Assembly: GCA_002372175.1 (NCBI GenBank)
Contig: DFIS01000063.1
Span: 12,046 to 41,057, forward strand
Length of the DNA: 29,012 nucleotides
Direction of reading: 5' to 3'
Origin: Solobacterium sp. UBA3691
GTDB taxonomy: Bacteria > Bacillota_I > Bacilli_A > Erysipelotrichales > Erysipelotrichaceae
Shown one piece after another: positions 8,192 to 14,993 of the stretch; positions within the stretch are counted from its first letter, which is position 1; each line of letters starts with the position of its first letter. The position numbers and the translations under genes are program-made. The notes beneath the pieces were generated by a model, which ran no database searches, was not told the DNA's origin, and saw nothing but the letters and a program-made list of their open reading frames with translations.

Positions 8192-8275
8192 AATAAGGGA
8201 GAATATGCAATTTTTCGTGAGACGGTATCCGGACATGGTATCATGCCTGTAATGAAGTAATACGGAGAACGGTCT

Positions 8276-9088
8276 ATGACACGATGCAGTCTGCACAATC
8301 ATACAGTCTTTGCGGATGGCGGAGATACCGCAGAAGCCATGGCTGCAGCAGCCTTCAAAATGGGCTGTATATCCTTTGGTATTTCCGAGCATTCACCGCT
8401 TCCAATCGATCCGTCAGGAGGCATGAAAGAGGGATATACAGAGATCTATATCGATACGATGCGGAGTCTCAGGAAACAGTATCAGGGACGCATGCAGGTG
8501 TGGTGCGGTATTGAGCAGGAACTGTACTCGCCGCTGTATGAGGATGTATATGATTATGTGATCGGTTCCGTACACTATGTGTATCATGATGGCATGTATG
8601 TGCCGGTGGACCGCAGCAGGCAGGAATTCGTTCAGGCGGTGGAAACGGTCTGGCATGGCGATGCGATACGTTTTGCGGAGGAATTCTACCGACTGACGGC
8701 AGAGCTGCCGCAGGTATTTGCGTATGATATTGCCGGTCATTTCGATCTGATCACCAAATACAACGAAGATGACTGTCTGTTTTCTACAGAGAATATGCGG
8801 TACCGGGATGCCGCAATGTCAGCACTGACTGAACTGGTGAAACAGGATAAGATCTTCGAGATCAATTCCGGAGCGATCTCCAGAGGACACCGGAAGACAC
8901 CGTATCCGCAGCCATGGATCATCCGTGAACTGCATGCCCGCGGTGCCAGGATCATCCTCTCAGCAGATGCCCACGCTGCAGAGAATATCTTCTTTGGCTA
9001 TGAAGAGATGAAAGAACTTGTATATAGCTGCGGGTACCGTGAGGTCACGGTATTCAGGAATGGTCAGTGGATACAGGAAGAAATCTGA
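8276..9088 (+). CDS. PHP-domain phosphatase, HisJ (histidinol-phosphatase)-like
   Basis: 270 residues, the size of HisJ-type histidinol-phosphatases. PHP metal-binding motifs occur in order: H7-N-H9 (SLHNHTVFADG), SEHSPLP, GIEQEL, GSVHYV, GHFDLI, EINSG and the final SADAHAAENI. These build the trinuclear metal site that hydrolyses phosphomonoesters. No histidine-biosynthesis gene is nearby, so histidinol phosphate is only one candidate; a sugar phosphate or other monoester is equally possible. GGAGA lies about 8 nt before ATG 8276. A terminator follows directly after the stop, so the gene is probably monocistronic. Confidence 0.85.
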   Translation: MTRCSLHNHTVFADGGDTAEAMAAAAFKMGCISFGISEHSPLPIDPSGGMKEGYTEIYIDTMRSLRKQYQGRMQVWCGIEQELYSPLYEDVYDYVIGSVHYVYHDGMYVPVDRSRQEFVQAVETVWHGDAIRFAEEFYRLTAELPQVFAYDIAGHFDLITKYNEDDCLFSTENMRYRDAAMSALTELVKQDKIFEINSGAISRGHRKTPYPQPWIIRELHARGARIILSADAHAAENIFFGYEEMKELVYSCGYREVTVFRNGQWIQEEI

Positions 9089-9124
9089 CAGGGAAAAGAA
9101 GTGAATCTTCTCCCTGTTTTTTTT
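9089..9124 (+). terminator. Intrinsic terminator after the PHP gene
   Basis: Stem CAGGGA (9089-9094) with TCCCTG (9111-9116), continued inside by GAAG/CTTC after a 3-nt bulge, then eight T (9117-9124). Confidence 0.85.
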
Positions 9125-9133
9125 CTTCTTCTC

Positions 9134-9142
9134 TGCTAGGAT
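9134..9142 (+). promoter_or_regulatory. Extended -10 promoter of the MBL-fold gene
   Basis: Reads TGCTAGGAT, a TGn extended -10 located just behind the terminator T-run. An in-frame ATG at 9141 overlaps this element and so would not be on the transcript. That argues for the ATG at 9165 as the true start. Confidence 0.45.
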
Positions 9143-9164
9143 GCGTGTGAAAAGAGGACATATT

Positions 9165-10028
9165 ATGAAACTGAACAACCATTCACTAAGCTTCCGCTGG
9201 ATCAACTGCCAGTGCTTTGAATTTAAACTGCCGAACGGAAAGACGATCATCACCGATCCCTGTTACGATTACCCGGAGAATCCAGAGGACCGCATCGCGG
9301 ATATCTTCCGGCTGCGCGGTTTTCATACCGAAGATCTTGAAGCCTGTGATTATGTGATCCTGAATCATACCCATTCCGATCACATGGTCAACCTGGAGGA
9401 TGTGATCCGCCGCTTTCAGCCGATCGTGATCTGCCACAGCGGGGTAGCTGCCCAGATCGCTGAAGTATACGGAGATATCCTTCCGCTGACATCCATCTAT
9501 GCCGTGGATTACAACGGCAGGTATGAGTTTGACGGCTTTGTCCTGCACACATATCACGGCATGCATAAACCGCAGAGGATGATGTGGGATGGCTGTATGT
9601 CCAAAGCTGACGGGATCTCACAGCAGGAGAAACTGAAGCGTCTGCATACTCTCGGCAGTCTGTTTAACATGAACTTTATCATTGATCTGGATAACGGGTT
9701 CCGGATGGCTTTTGTCGGCGGTCTCGATGATGGCATGGCTCATATTCTGGAAGACAAACGTCCCAATATCGCTTTCCGCAACAAGCTTACCAATGGCATG
9801 GATGTTGATGTTGTCTCCGATGACTGGGTATCTTTCATGACCGAAGCCCATGCCCAGATCGTTGTCCCGATGCACTTTGAAGTATGGGAGAACATGGATC
9901 CCGGTTTCTCGGAGAAGACTTTCATTGAGGCAAACCGAAAGGCAGAAGAAAAGGGGCTGACAGCCAGAGTCGCCCCGGTAAAACGTACAGAGTGGTACGA
10001 GATCACGCTCAGTATGCAGAGCCGATGA
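9165..10028 (+). CDS. Metallo-beta-lactamase-fold hydrolase
   Basis: 287 residues. The signature H68-T-H70-S-D72-H73 (NHTHSDHMV) is the zinc site of the metallo-beta-lactamase fold. Later histidines CHSGVA, YHGMH and PMHFEVW can supply the remaining ligands. The N-terminus resembles UlaG-like members (FRWINCQCFEF, TIITDPCYDYP). Substrate unknown; the family includes lactonases, phosphodiesterases and nucleases. Start chosen at ATG 9165 with AGAGGA 6 nt upstream. It ends exactly where the convergent AraC gene ends, with no gap. Confidence 0.82.
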   Translation: MKLNNHSLSFRWINCQCFEFKLPNGKTIITDPCYDYPENPEDRIADIFRLRGFHTEDLEACDYVILNHTHSDHMVNLEDVIRRFQPIVICHSGVAAQIAEVYGDILPLTSIYAVDYNGRYEFDGFVLHTYHGMHKPQRMMWDGCMSKADGISQQEKLKRLHTLGSLFNMNFIIDLDNGFRMAFVGGLDDGMAHILEDKRPNIAFRNKLTNGMDVDVVSDDWVSFMTEAHAQIVVPMHFEVWENMDPGFSEKTFIEANRKAEEKGLTARVAPVKRTEWYEITLSMQSR

Positions 10029-10988
10029 TCAGAATGATGTATATTTACTGAACTGTGCCAGCACAGCCGGATCATCCATGGCAATCAGAGATCTTTCGCC
10101 TAAGGCCAGAGAACGCATCTCTTCCTGGGCGATTTTTCTGTATTCGCCGGGCATCAGCTGAAAGTTCTCAAAAAACAGTTTGTTGAATGTCTTCAGTTCG
10201 GGGAAACCGTTGTCTATGGCTATGGATGTCAGTGTTTTCTCCGTGCTGCAGAGCTCATGAACAGCGTGCTGAAAACGGATCTTTGTCATATATTCGTACA
10301 GACCGATACCAACATTCTTCTTGAAGGCAGAAGAGAGATATGTACGGTTATACCCGAATGTATTGGCCAGATCCTCAAGGGTGACCTTTTCCTGGTAGTG
10401 CTGTTCGACATGGCGGATGATCGGCAGCATCTTCTCCAGCTCGGGTTTTGCTGCAGCCGGCGCCTGCCTTACGATCGGATCGAAGCAGTCAAACACATGA
10501 GCGAGAAGCAGTTCGTAGGAGCCTGCCTGCATCGTTGCTGCAGTTGTGCTTTTCGACATTGTGGATAAAGCTGTCTTTGCAGAGATATACCGGAATTCAC
10601 GGAACCGGTTCTCATTGCGGTTCTGCGCATTTGTAACAATATTAAAATCGCAGTACTGCCCTTTTTCCATAAAACGGCGGAAGGCACGGGAAGGGATATG
10701 GATGATCAGTTCAACGGTATTCGGCTCCAGGGAAAAGGACGCATGTCCCTCTCCGGGATTTACGATCAGAATATCATCCTGCTGCAGATAATATACCTTC
10801 CCATCACGGCAGAAGTGCATACTGCCGGAAAGAACCAGACAGAACTCAAACATTTCGTTATGCCAGTGATACCGATATCCCAGAACTCTGTTCGTATAAC
10901 ATTCAAATTCGTCACTGTCCGTTAGTTTTACATAGTGATGTCTGATTGGATCCATATTTTTACCATCCGTTTTCCAAATATTATCCAC
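10029..10988 (-). CDS. AraC-family regulator, probable controller of the sugar-acid genes
   Basis: 319 residues. The N-terminal cupin effector domain has HWHNEMFEFCLVLSG and DDILIVNPGEGH. The C-terminal AraC DNA-binding region has two helix-turn-helix motifs (VTLEDLANTFGYNRTYLSSAF and LTSIAIDNGFPELKTFNKLF) ending MPGEYRK. A tail of about 35 residues follows the HTH, longer than usual. The GTG at 10988 has AAAGGA 7 nt upstream; an internal ATG at 10955 is the alternative start. It is divergent from the dehydratase and transporter genes across a 248-bp region with a cre-like site and three related repeats, so it most likely regulates them. Confidence 0.87.
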   Translation of the reverse strand: MDNIWKTDGKNMDPIRHHYVKLTDSDEFECYTNRVLGYRYHWHNEMFEFCLVLSGSMHFCRDGKVYYLQQDDILIVNPGEGHASFSLEPNTVELIIHIPSRAFRRFMEKGQYCDFNIVTNAQNRNENRFREFRYISAKTALSTMSKSTTAATMQAGSYELLLAHVFDCFDPIVRQAPAAAKPELEKMLPIIRHVEQHYQEKVTLEDLANTFGYNRTYLSSAFKKNVGIGLYEYMTKIRFQHAVHELCSTEKTLTSIAIDNGFPELKTFNKLFFENFQLMPGEYRKIAQEEMRSLALGERSLIAMDDPAVLAQFSKYTSF

Positions 10989-11236
10989 GGTGAAATCCTT
11001 TGGATATGATTGCGGGGGAAACGCTTACATATTCAAGTTTAGCATGATTGTTATTGACTTTCGACAGGGAGAATATTTGGATGATTCAGCCCTTAGTGCA
11101 GATGACGAAAGATCGGTAGTGATGCAGAAGTCATCCGGCATATGCATGAATTCTCCAAATAAATGCAGTTTCGAATGATTTTTTCATTTGTATAGTGTAA
11201 TCGTTAAAAACCCGCAGGGGATAACGGAGGATAAAT
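10989..11236. promoter_or_regulatory. Divergent regulatory region of AraC and dehydratase genes
   Basis: 248 bp without a credible gene. It holds a cre-like site (11016-11029), a good -35 TTGACT at 11054-11059 without a strong partner, and TATAGT at 11191-11196, about 40 nt before the dehydratase start. It also holds three related sequences: TTTGGATATGATT (10999), TTTGGATGATT (11076) and TTTCGAATGATT (11169). The repeats may be operator sites for the AraC protein; this is inference. Confidence 0.5.
11016..11029 (+). promoter_or_regulatory. Candidate catabolite-responsive element (cre)
   Basis: GGGAAACGCTTACA matches the CcpA consensus TGWAARCGYTWNCW at 12 of 14 positions, including the central AARCGYT core. 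It fits glucose repression of a sugar-acid utilisation unit. Confidence 0.4.
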
Positions 11237-12385
11237 ATGAAAATTACAGATCTCAGACTTCGTTTCGCAAAGCATTATCTGTTTGTGGAACTGGATACCG
11301 ATGAAGGTATTACAGGTCTTGGAGAAGCAGGAAACTGGGGTTTCCTCTCTTCCACGGCAGATGCCATCATGAAGTTCAAACCATATCTGATCGGCAAGGA
11401 TCCGTTCAATGCGGAAGATATCATGCAGAACCTGTACAGGGCTGTATACTTCAGAGGATCCGTGATCATGAGTGCTATCTCAGCAATTGATATTGCCTGC
11501 TGGGATATCAAGGGTAAAGCCCTGGGTGTACCGGTATATCAGCTGCTCGGCGGTAAGACAAGAGACAAGATCCGTGTCTATGCTTCCGTCATGGCACATC
11601 CGGATAATATCGACGATCTCTGCGAAGAGTATAAGAAACTTCAGGCACAGGGCTTCAACGCTGCCAAGATCTTCGTCAACGGTCCTGTGAAATCCAAAAA
11701 TAATGGATTTGATGAGTTCTACTCCGGCAGAGTTGAATCCGAACTGGAAACCGTCAGACGTATCCGTGAGGCAGTAGGACCGAACTTCGACTTCGTCCTT
11801 GAAGCCCACAGAGGTATGGATACACCGACAGCTGTTACCTTCGGCAGAGAAGTAGAAAAGTACAGACCGATGGTATTTGAGGATCCTGTGGCACCGGACA
11901 ACATCGATACGATGGCACAGGTTGCGGATAAGGTTAATATTCCGATCGCTACAGGTGAGCGCTTCACGAATATCCGTGAGTTTGAAATGCTGATGGACAG
12001 AACAGCTGTCCGCTATATCAGACCGGATGTCTGTGCGGTCGGCGGTATTACTGCTACAAAGAAGATTGCAGGAATGGCTGAGGCACATGATGTACTGCTT
12101 ATCCCGCACAACCCGCTGGGTCCTGTCTCCACAGCCGCATGCCTGCAGATCTGTGCATGCATTCCCAACCTGGGTATCCAGGAACTGCCGGGCTTCTGCC
12201 TGAACGGTGCCGAGGATGCCATGGTCAAGGAGCCTCTGAAGTTCGAAGACGGCTTCATGGTCATTCCGGAAGCACCTGGTATCGGGGTTGAGCTCGCAGA
12301 TAATGCGGAAGAACTCTATCCGGCAAAAGAGAGAGGATCCAACGTTGCCAAGAGGAACTTCGACGGATCTGTTAAGGACTGGTAA
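11237..12385 (+). CDS. Enolase-superfamily sugar-acid dehydratase (mandelate racemase/galactonate dehydratase type)
   Basis: 382 residues. Members of this group remove water from sugar acids such as galactonate or mannonate, giving a 2-keto-3-deoxy acid. The N-terminal capping domain (about 1-115) is followed by the barrel. Putative metal ligands are E189 (VLEAHRG), E215 (FEDP) and E241 (TGERF). Acid-base residues are probably H191 and H291 (IPHNPLGP, typical of galactonate/mannonate-type dehydratases). The first ligand is Glu where Asp is usual. GGAGG precedes ATG 11237. The DASS transporter gene follows and an AraC regulator is divergent, so this looks like import and dehydration of an anionic sugar. 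The kinase and aldolase of the next steps are not in the window. Exact substrate is undetermined. Confidence 0.85.
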   Translation: MKITDLRLRFAKHYLFVELDTDEGITGLGEAGNWGFLSSTADAIMKFKPYLIGKDPFNAEDIMQNLYRAVYFRGSVIMSAISAIDIACWDIKGKALGVPVYQLLGGKTRDKIRVYASVMAHPDNIDDLCEEYKKLQAQGFNAAKIFVNGPVKSKNNGFDEFYSGRVESELETVRRIREAVGPNFDFVLEAHRGMDTPTAVTFGREVEKYRPMVFEDPVAPDNIDTMAQVADKVNIPIATGERFTNIREFEMLMDRTAVRYIRPDVCAVGGITATKKIAGMAEAHDVLLIPHNPLGPVSTAACLQICACIPNLGIQELPGFCLNGAEDAMVKEPLKFEDGFMVIPEAPGIGVELADNAEELYPAKERGSNVAKRNFDGSVKDW

Positions 12386-12394
12386 TTCGTACAG

Positions 12395-12424
12395 CACTGC
12401 AGAGAGGGTAAATAAACTGCAGTG
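12395..12424 (+). repeat. Inverted repeat (stem-loop) between dehydratase and transporter genes
   Basis: Perfect 8-bp arms CACTGCAG (12395-12402) and CTGCAGTG (12417-12424) around a 14-nt A-rich loop. No T-run follows, so it is not a standard terminator. It may stabilise or process the mRNA, or lower transporter expression. Confidence 0.6.
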
Positions 12425-12461
12425 AAATACAGTCAGTAAACAGAAAGAAAGGGGTATTATC

Positions 12462-13769
12462 ATGACTGCTCAAATGTATTTGTGCCTGGGATTATTCGTA
12501 TTCCTGATCGGCGGCTATGTTTTCGCAAAAAGGCTTCATACGACAAACGGTGTTGTGGCACTGTGCGCAATTATCCTGACAGCCTGGTCCGGACTGGTTC
12601 CGGCAAAGAATGTTCTTGCGAACTTTGCGAACCAGAACGTCCTGCTGATCACCGGCATGTTCATCGTTGCGGCAGGCTTTAACCGCACACAGGCAGTAAA
12701 CAAGCTCTCCAGTGCTGTATATAAGATCGCAGGAGGCAACTTCACGGTCATGATGGCAGGATACATGCTGGTGACGTTCCTGCTGTCCAACCTGATCCCG
12801 AGTCCTGTCGCTGTATTCACGATCATGGCACCGATGCTCAGTGCTACATGCGAAGAGGCAGGTGTCAGCCCTTCCAAGGCGATCTTCTCGATGGGTCTTG
12901 TGGCTGTCGGTACATGTAACGTTCTGCCGATCGGCACAGGTGCGACGACCTTTGCGACCCAGAACGGCTACCTGGAATCCTATGGTTATACAGATTATCA
13001 GATGCAGCTGCTTGATCCGTTCAAGGGACGTATCCTGTCAGCGATCATCATCCTGGCATATGCGATCTTCATTGCGCCGAAGTTTGCTCCGGCAGAACCT
13101 TCCATCCCGATCACCGGACATGAAAACAGCGGCAAGGGCGCTAAGAAACAGGAACCGCTGCCTCCGACACAGGAGTTCCTCGGCTACTTCCTGTTCGCGC
13201 TGACGACCTGCGGACTGATCTTCTCCAGCAAGCTGGGTCTGGCCAACTGGCAGGTCGCGATGACCGGTGCTACTCTGGAAGTTGTTACAGGCGTTCTGAA
13301 ACCGAAAGAAGCTACCAACGCTGTTCCGTTTATGATCGTACTGATGCTGATTGCTGCACTGTCTGTCGGCGGTGCCATGGTTGAATGCGGACTTGGTGAC
13401 CTGATCGGTGAAAAACTTGCTCAGGCACTTGGCGGAACTCACAACAGTTATGTGATCGGTGCTGCGTTCTTCATCATCCCGTTCCTGCTGACACAGTTCA
13501 TGCAGAACCAGAGTGTAGGCAATATCTTCGTGCCGATCATCATCCTGACATGTAAGGCACTCGGCGCTAACCCGGTAGGACCGCTGATTCTCCTCAGCGC
13601 AGCTTCCCTGACAGCGTTCCTGACACCTTCTGCTACAGCTACCGTACCTCTGATGATGGGTTTCGGCGGATATGACCAGAAAGACCTGCTCAAGATGGGC
13701 TGGCTGCCTTCTCTGATCATCTGTATCGCTTCCGTGCTGATCACGATGACGCTGATTCCGGCGTTCTGA
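12462..13769 (+). CDS. DASS/SLC13-family anion transporter
   Basis: 435 residues, about eleven hydrophobic segments. It has the inverted-repeat layout of divalent-anion/sodium symporters: the first half has LLSNLIPSPVAVFTIMAPM and the second LTAFLTPSATATVPLMMG, matching the two substrate-loop helix hairpins. A charged cytoplasmic loop (GHENSGKGAKKQEPLPP, about residues 221-237) separates the halves. Such proteins import dicarboxylates, sulfate or sugar acids; next to the dehydratase a sugar acid is likely. AAAGGGG lies 8-9 nt before ATG 12462. A terminator follows at 13795. Confidence 0.85.
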   Translation: MTAQMYLCLGLFVFLIGGYVFAKRLHTTNGVVALCAIILTAWSGLVPAKNVLANFANQNVLLITGMFIVAAGFNRTQAVNKLSSAVYKIAGGNFTVMMAGYMLVTFLLSNLIPSPVAVFTIMAPMLSATCEEAGVSPSKAIFSMGLVAVGTCNVLPIGTGATTFATQNGYLESYGYTDYQMQLLDPFKGRILSAIIILAYAIFIAPKFAPAEPSIPITGHENSGKGAKKQEPLPPTQEFLGYFLFALTTCGLIFSSKLGLANWQVAMTGATLEVVTGVLKPKEATNAVPFMIVLMLIAALSVGGAMVECGLGDLIGEKLAQALGGTHNSYVIGAAFFIIPFLLTQFMQNQSVGNIFVPIIILTCKALGANPVGPLILLSAASLTAFLTPSATATVPLMMGFGGYDQKDLLKMGWLPSLIICIASVLITMTLIPAF

Positions 13770-13794
13770 TCCTGAATAAACAAAAAATATACAC

Positions 13795-13826
13795 ATACGG
13801 ACAGAATTATCTGCCCGTATTTTCTT
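13795..13826 (+). terminator. Intrinsic terminator after the transporter gene
   Basis: Stem ATACGGACAG (13795-13804) with CTGCCCGTAT (13811-13820), one mismatch, loop AATTAT, then a T-rich tail. Confidence 0.8.
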
Positions 13827-13833
13827 TGATTCG

Positions 13834-13845
13834 TGATAATATAAT
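13834..13845 (+). promoter_or_regulatory. Extended -10 promoter placed for leaderless transcription
   Basis: TG-A-TAATAT (13834-13842), overlapped by TATAAT (13840-13845). Transcription 7 nt after 13842 would begin at the A of the ATG at 13850. No Shine-Dalgarno sequence is present between promoter and ATG. Confidence 0.5.
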
Positions 13846-13849
13846 CACT

Positions 13850-14530
13850 ATGAGTGATAAAAGTCTAAATATTACCGAAACGGTATGGTTCAGTATTCTG
13901 CTTACATGTGCAGGCGGAATAATGGACGGATACTCCTACGTGGTCAGGGGCGGCGTCTTTGCGAATGGTCAGACCGGCAATTTCATCAAGCTTGGTCTGG
14001 GTGTTGTCAACGGAGATCCTGCGCAGATCATCCGTTCGTTTGTGCCGATCATCGGTTTCTGGCTGGGTATCTTTGCCTCGGAACATATCTTCCATGTGAT
14101 CCTGAAGGAACAGGACAGTCTGATGCGGGATGTTCGCTGGAAGCGGCAGATCCTGCTTGCGGAGGTGATCCTGCTGTTTGCGGTAGGCTTTATTCCGGAC
14201 ACAACACTGAATCTGGTGCCGAACTCACTGATCTCGTTTACGGCGGCGCTGCAGTACTGCAGTTTCCGGCGTATGGGTTCTTCGGCCACATATTCATCGG
14301 TATTTGCCAGCGGCAATATGCGCTCATGTGCGGAGAACTACTATATGGGTCTGGTCCTGAAGAGACCGGAGAATCTGCGCAAGGCTTTCCAGTATACAGG
14401 GATCCTCGGCGGTTTCCTTCTGGGCGCTGTTGCGGCAGCGGTATGTGCAGGTCTCCTCGGTGTAAAGACGATCTGGATGGCATGTCTGCTTATGCTGATC
14501 CTGATTACTGTCACCCTGAAAGAACGCTAA
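13850..14530 (+). CDS. DUF1275 (YoaK-type) membrane protein
   Basis: 226 residues with about six membrane segments. The N-terminal region has the DUF1275 hallmarks: GGIMDGYSYVVRGGVFANGQTGNFIKLG, split as GGIMDGYSY and FANGQTGN. Further on are an internal ALQYC segment and SGNMRSCAENY. Function of the family is not established; it is a putative transporter or membrane-stress protein. The ATG at 13850 is the natural start by homology to family N-termini. It has no ribosome site and lies where the promoter at 13834 would begin transcription. The TTG further upstream (13826) is inside the promoter. It is flanked by terminators on both sides, so monocistronic. Confidence 0.85.
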   Translation: MSDKSLNITETVWFSILLTCAGGIMDGYSYVVRGGVFANGQTGNFIKLGLGVVNGDPAQIIRSFVPIIGFWLGIFASEHIFHVILKEQDSLMRDVRWKRQILLAEVILLFAVGFIPDTTLNLVPNSLISFTAALQYCSFRRMGSSATYSSVFASGNMRSCAENYYMGLVLKRPENLRKAFQYTGILGGFLLGAVAAAVCAGLLGVKTIWMACLLMLILITVTLKER

Positions 14531-14533
14531 CAG

Positions 14534-14559
14534 GCATCTGTCATGTACAGATGCTTTTT
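14534..14559 (+). terminator. Intrinsic terminator after the DUF1275 gene
   Basis: Perfect 8-bp stem GCATCTGT / ACAGATGC (14534-14541 with 14547-14554), loop CATGT, five T. Confidence 0.88.
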
Positions 14560-14626
14560 ACTATACCTGCGAGACTGATAAATCTCTTATAATCTGTTAA
14601 AATATCATCGTAAAGTACATATACGT

Positions 14627-14652
14627 TATAATATATGCGGACTGACTATAAT
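14627..14652 (+). promoter_or_regulatory. Candidate -10 elements of the partner-switching operon
   Basis: Two TATAAT hexamers (14627-14632 and 14647-14652) lie in an AT-rich stretch upstream of ATG 14689. Neither has a convincing TTGACA at the right distance, so which is used, and by which sigma factor, is unclear. Confidence 0.35.
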
Positions 14653-14688
14653 GCGGATATTCTTCGCGGAACAGATAAGGAGAGTAAA

Positions 14689-14988
14689 ATGCTGAATATT
14701 AGTAAAATGAAAGAAAATGATACTCTTACAGTCTCACTTGAAGGAAGACTGGACACCAATACAGCTCCGGAGCTTGAGACAGAACTGAAGAGTGTGATCG
14801 AAGGTATCGGGGAACTGGTGCTTGATCTGGAAAAACTGGAGTATATTTCATCTGCAGGACTGCGTGTATTCCTTTCTGCACAGAAGATCATGGCTAAGCA
14901 GGGACAGATGAGAGTTACACATGTCAATAATGTGATTCGTGAGATCTTTGAAGTAACAGGATTCTCGGATATTCTGACGATCGAGTAA
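14689..14988 (+). CDS. STAS-domain anti-sigma factor antagonist (SpoIIAA/RsbV-like)
   Basis: 99 residues, a complete single STAS domain. In partner switching such a protein, when unphosphorylated, binds the RsbW-like anti-sigma kinase and frees the sigma factor. The conserved loop is YISSAGLRV; by alignment with SpoIIAA the phosphorylated serine would be S55 (second Ser). The start is ATG 14689 with AAGGAGAG 4 nt upstream; the open frame extends further upstream but only across promoter-like DNA. It is the first gene of a tight operon, 5 nt before the phosphatase. It closely resembles the STAS domain of the fusion protein two genes downstream. Confidence 0.9.
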   Translation: MLNISKMKENDTLTVSLEGRLDTNTAPELETELKSVIEGIGELVLDLEKLEYISSAGLRVFLSAQKIMAKQGQMRVTHVNNVIREIFEVTGFSDILTIE

Positions 14989-14993
14989 GCTGC

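Noticed and set aside
8234..8245. Short dyad CATG-GTAT-CATG upstream of the PHP gene as an operator
   Set aside because: Four-base arms are too short to stand out from chance without conservation data.
10990..11178. A 62-codon open frame in the AraC/dehydratase gap
   Set aside because: GTG start with no ribosome site, overlapping the cre-like site and promoter elements, and no protein-like pattern.
11480..12463. A 327-codon minus-strand open frame opposite the dehydratase
   Set aside because: The dehydratase on the plus strand carries all superfamily active-site segments. The antisense frame is a shadow.
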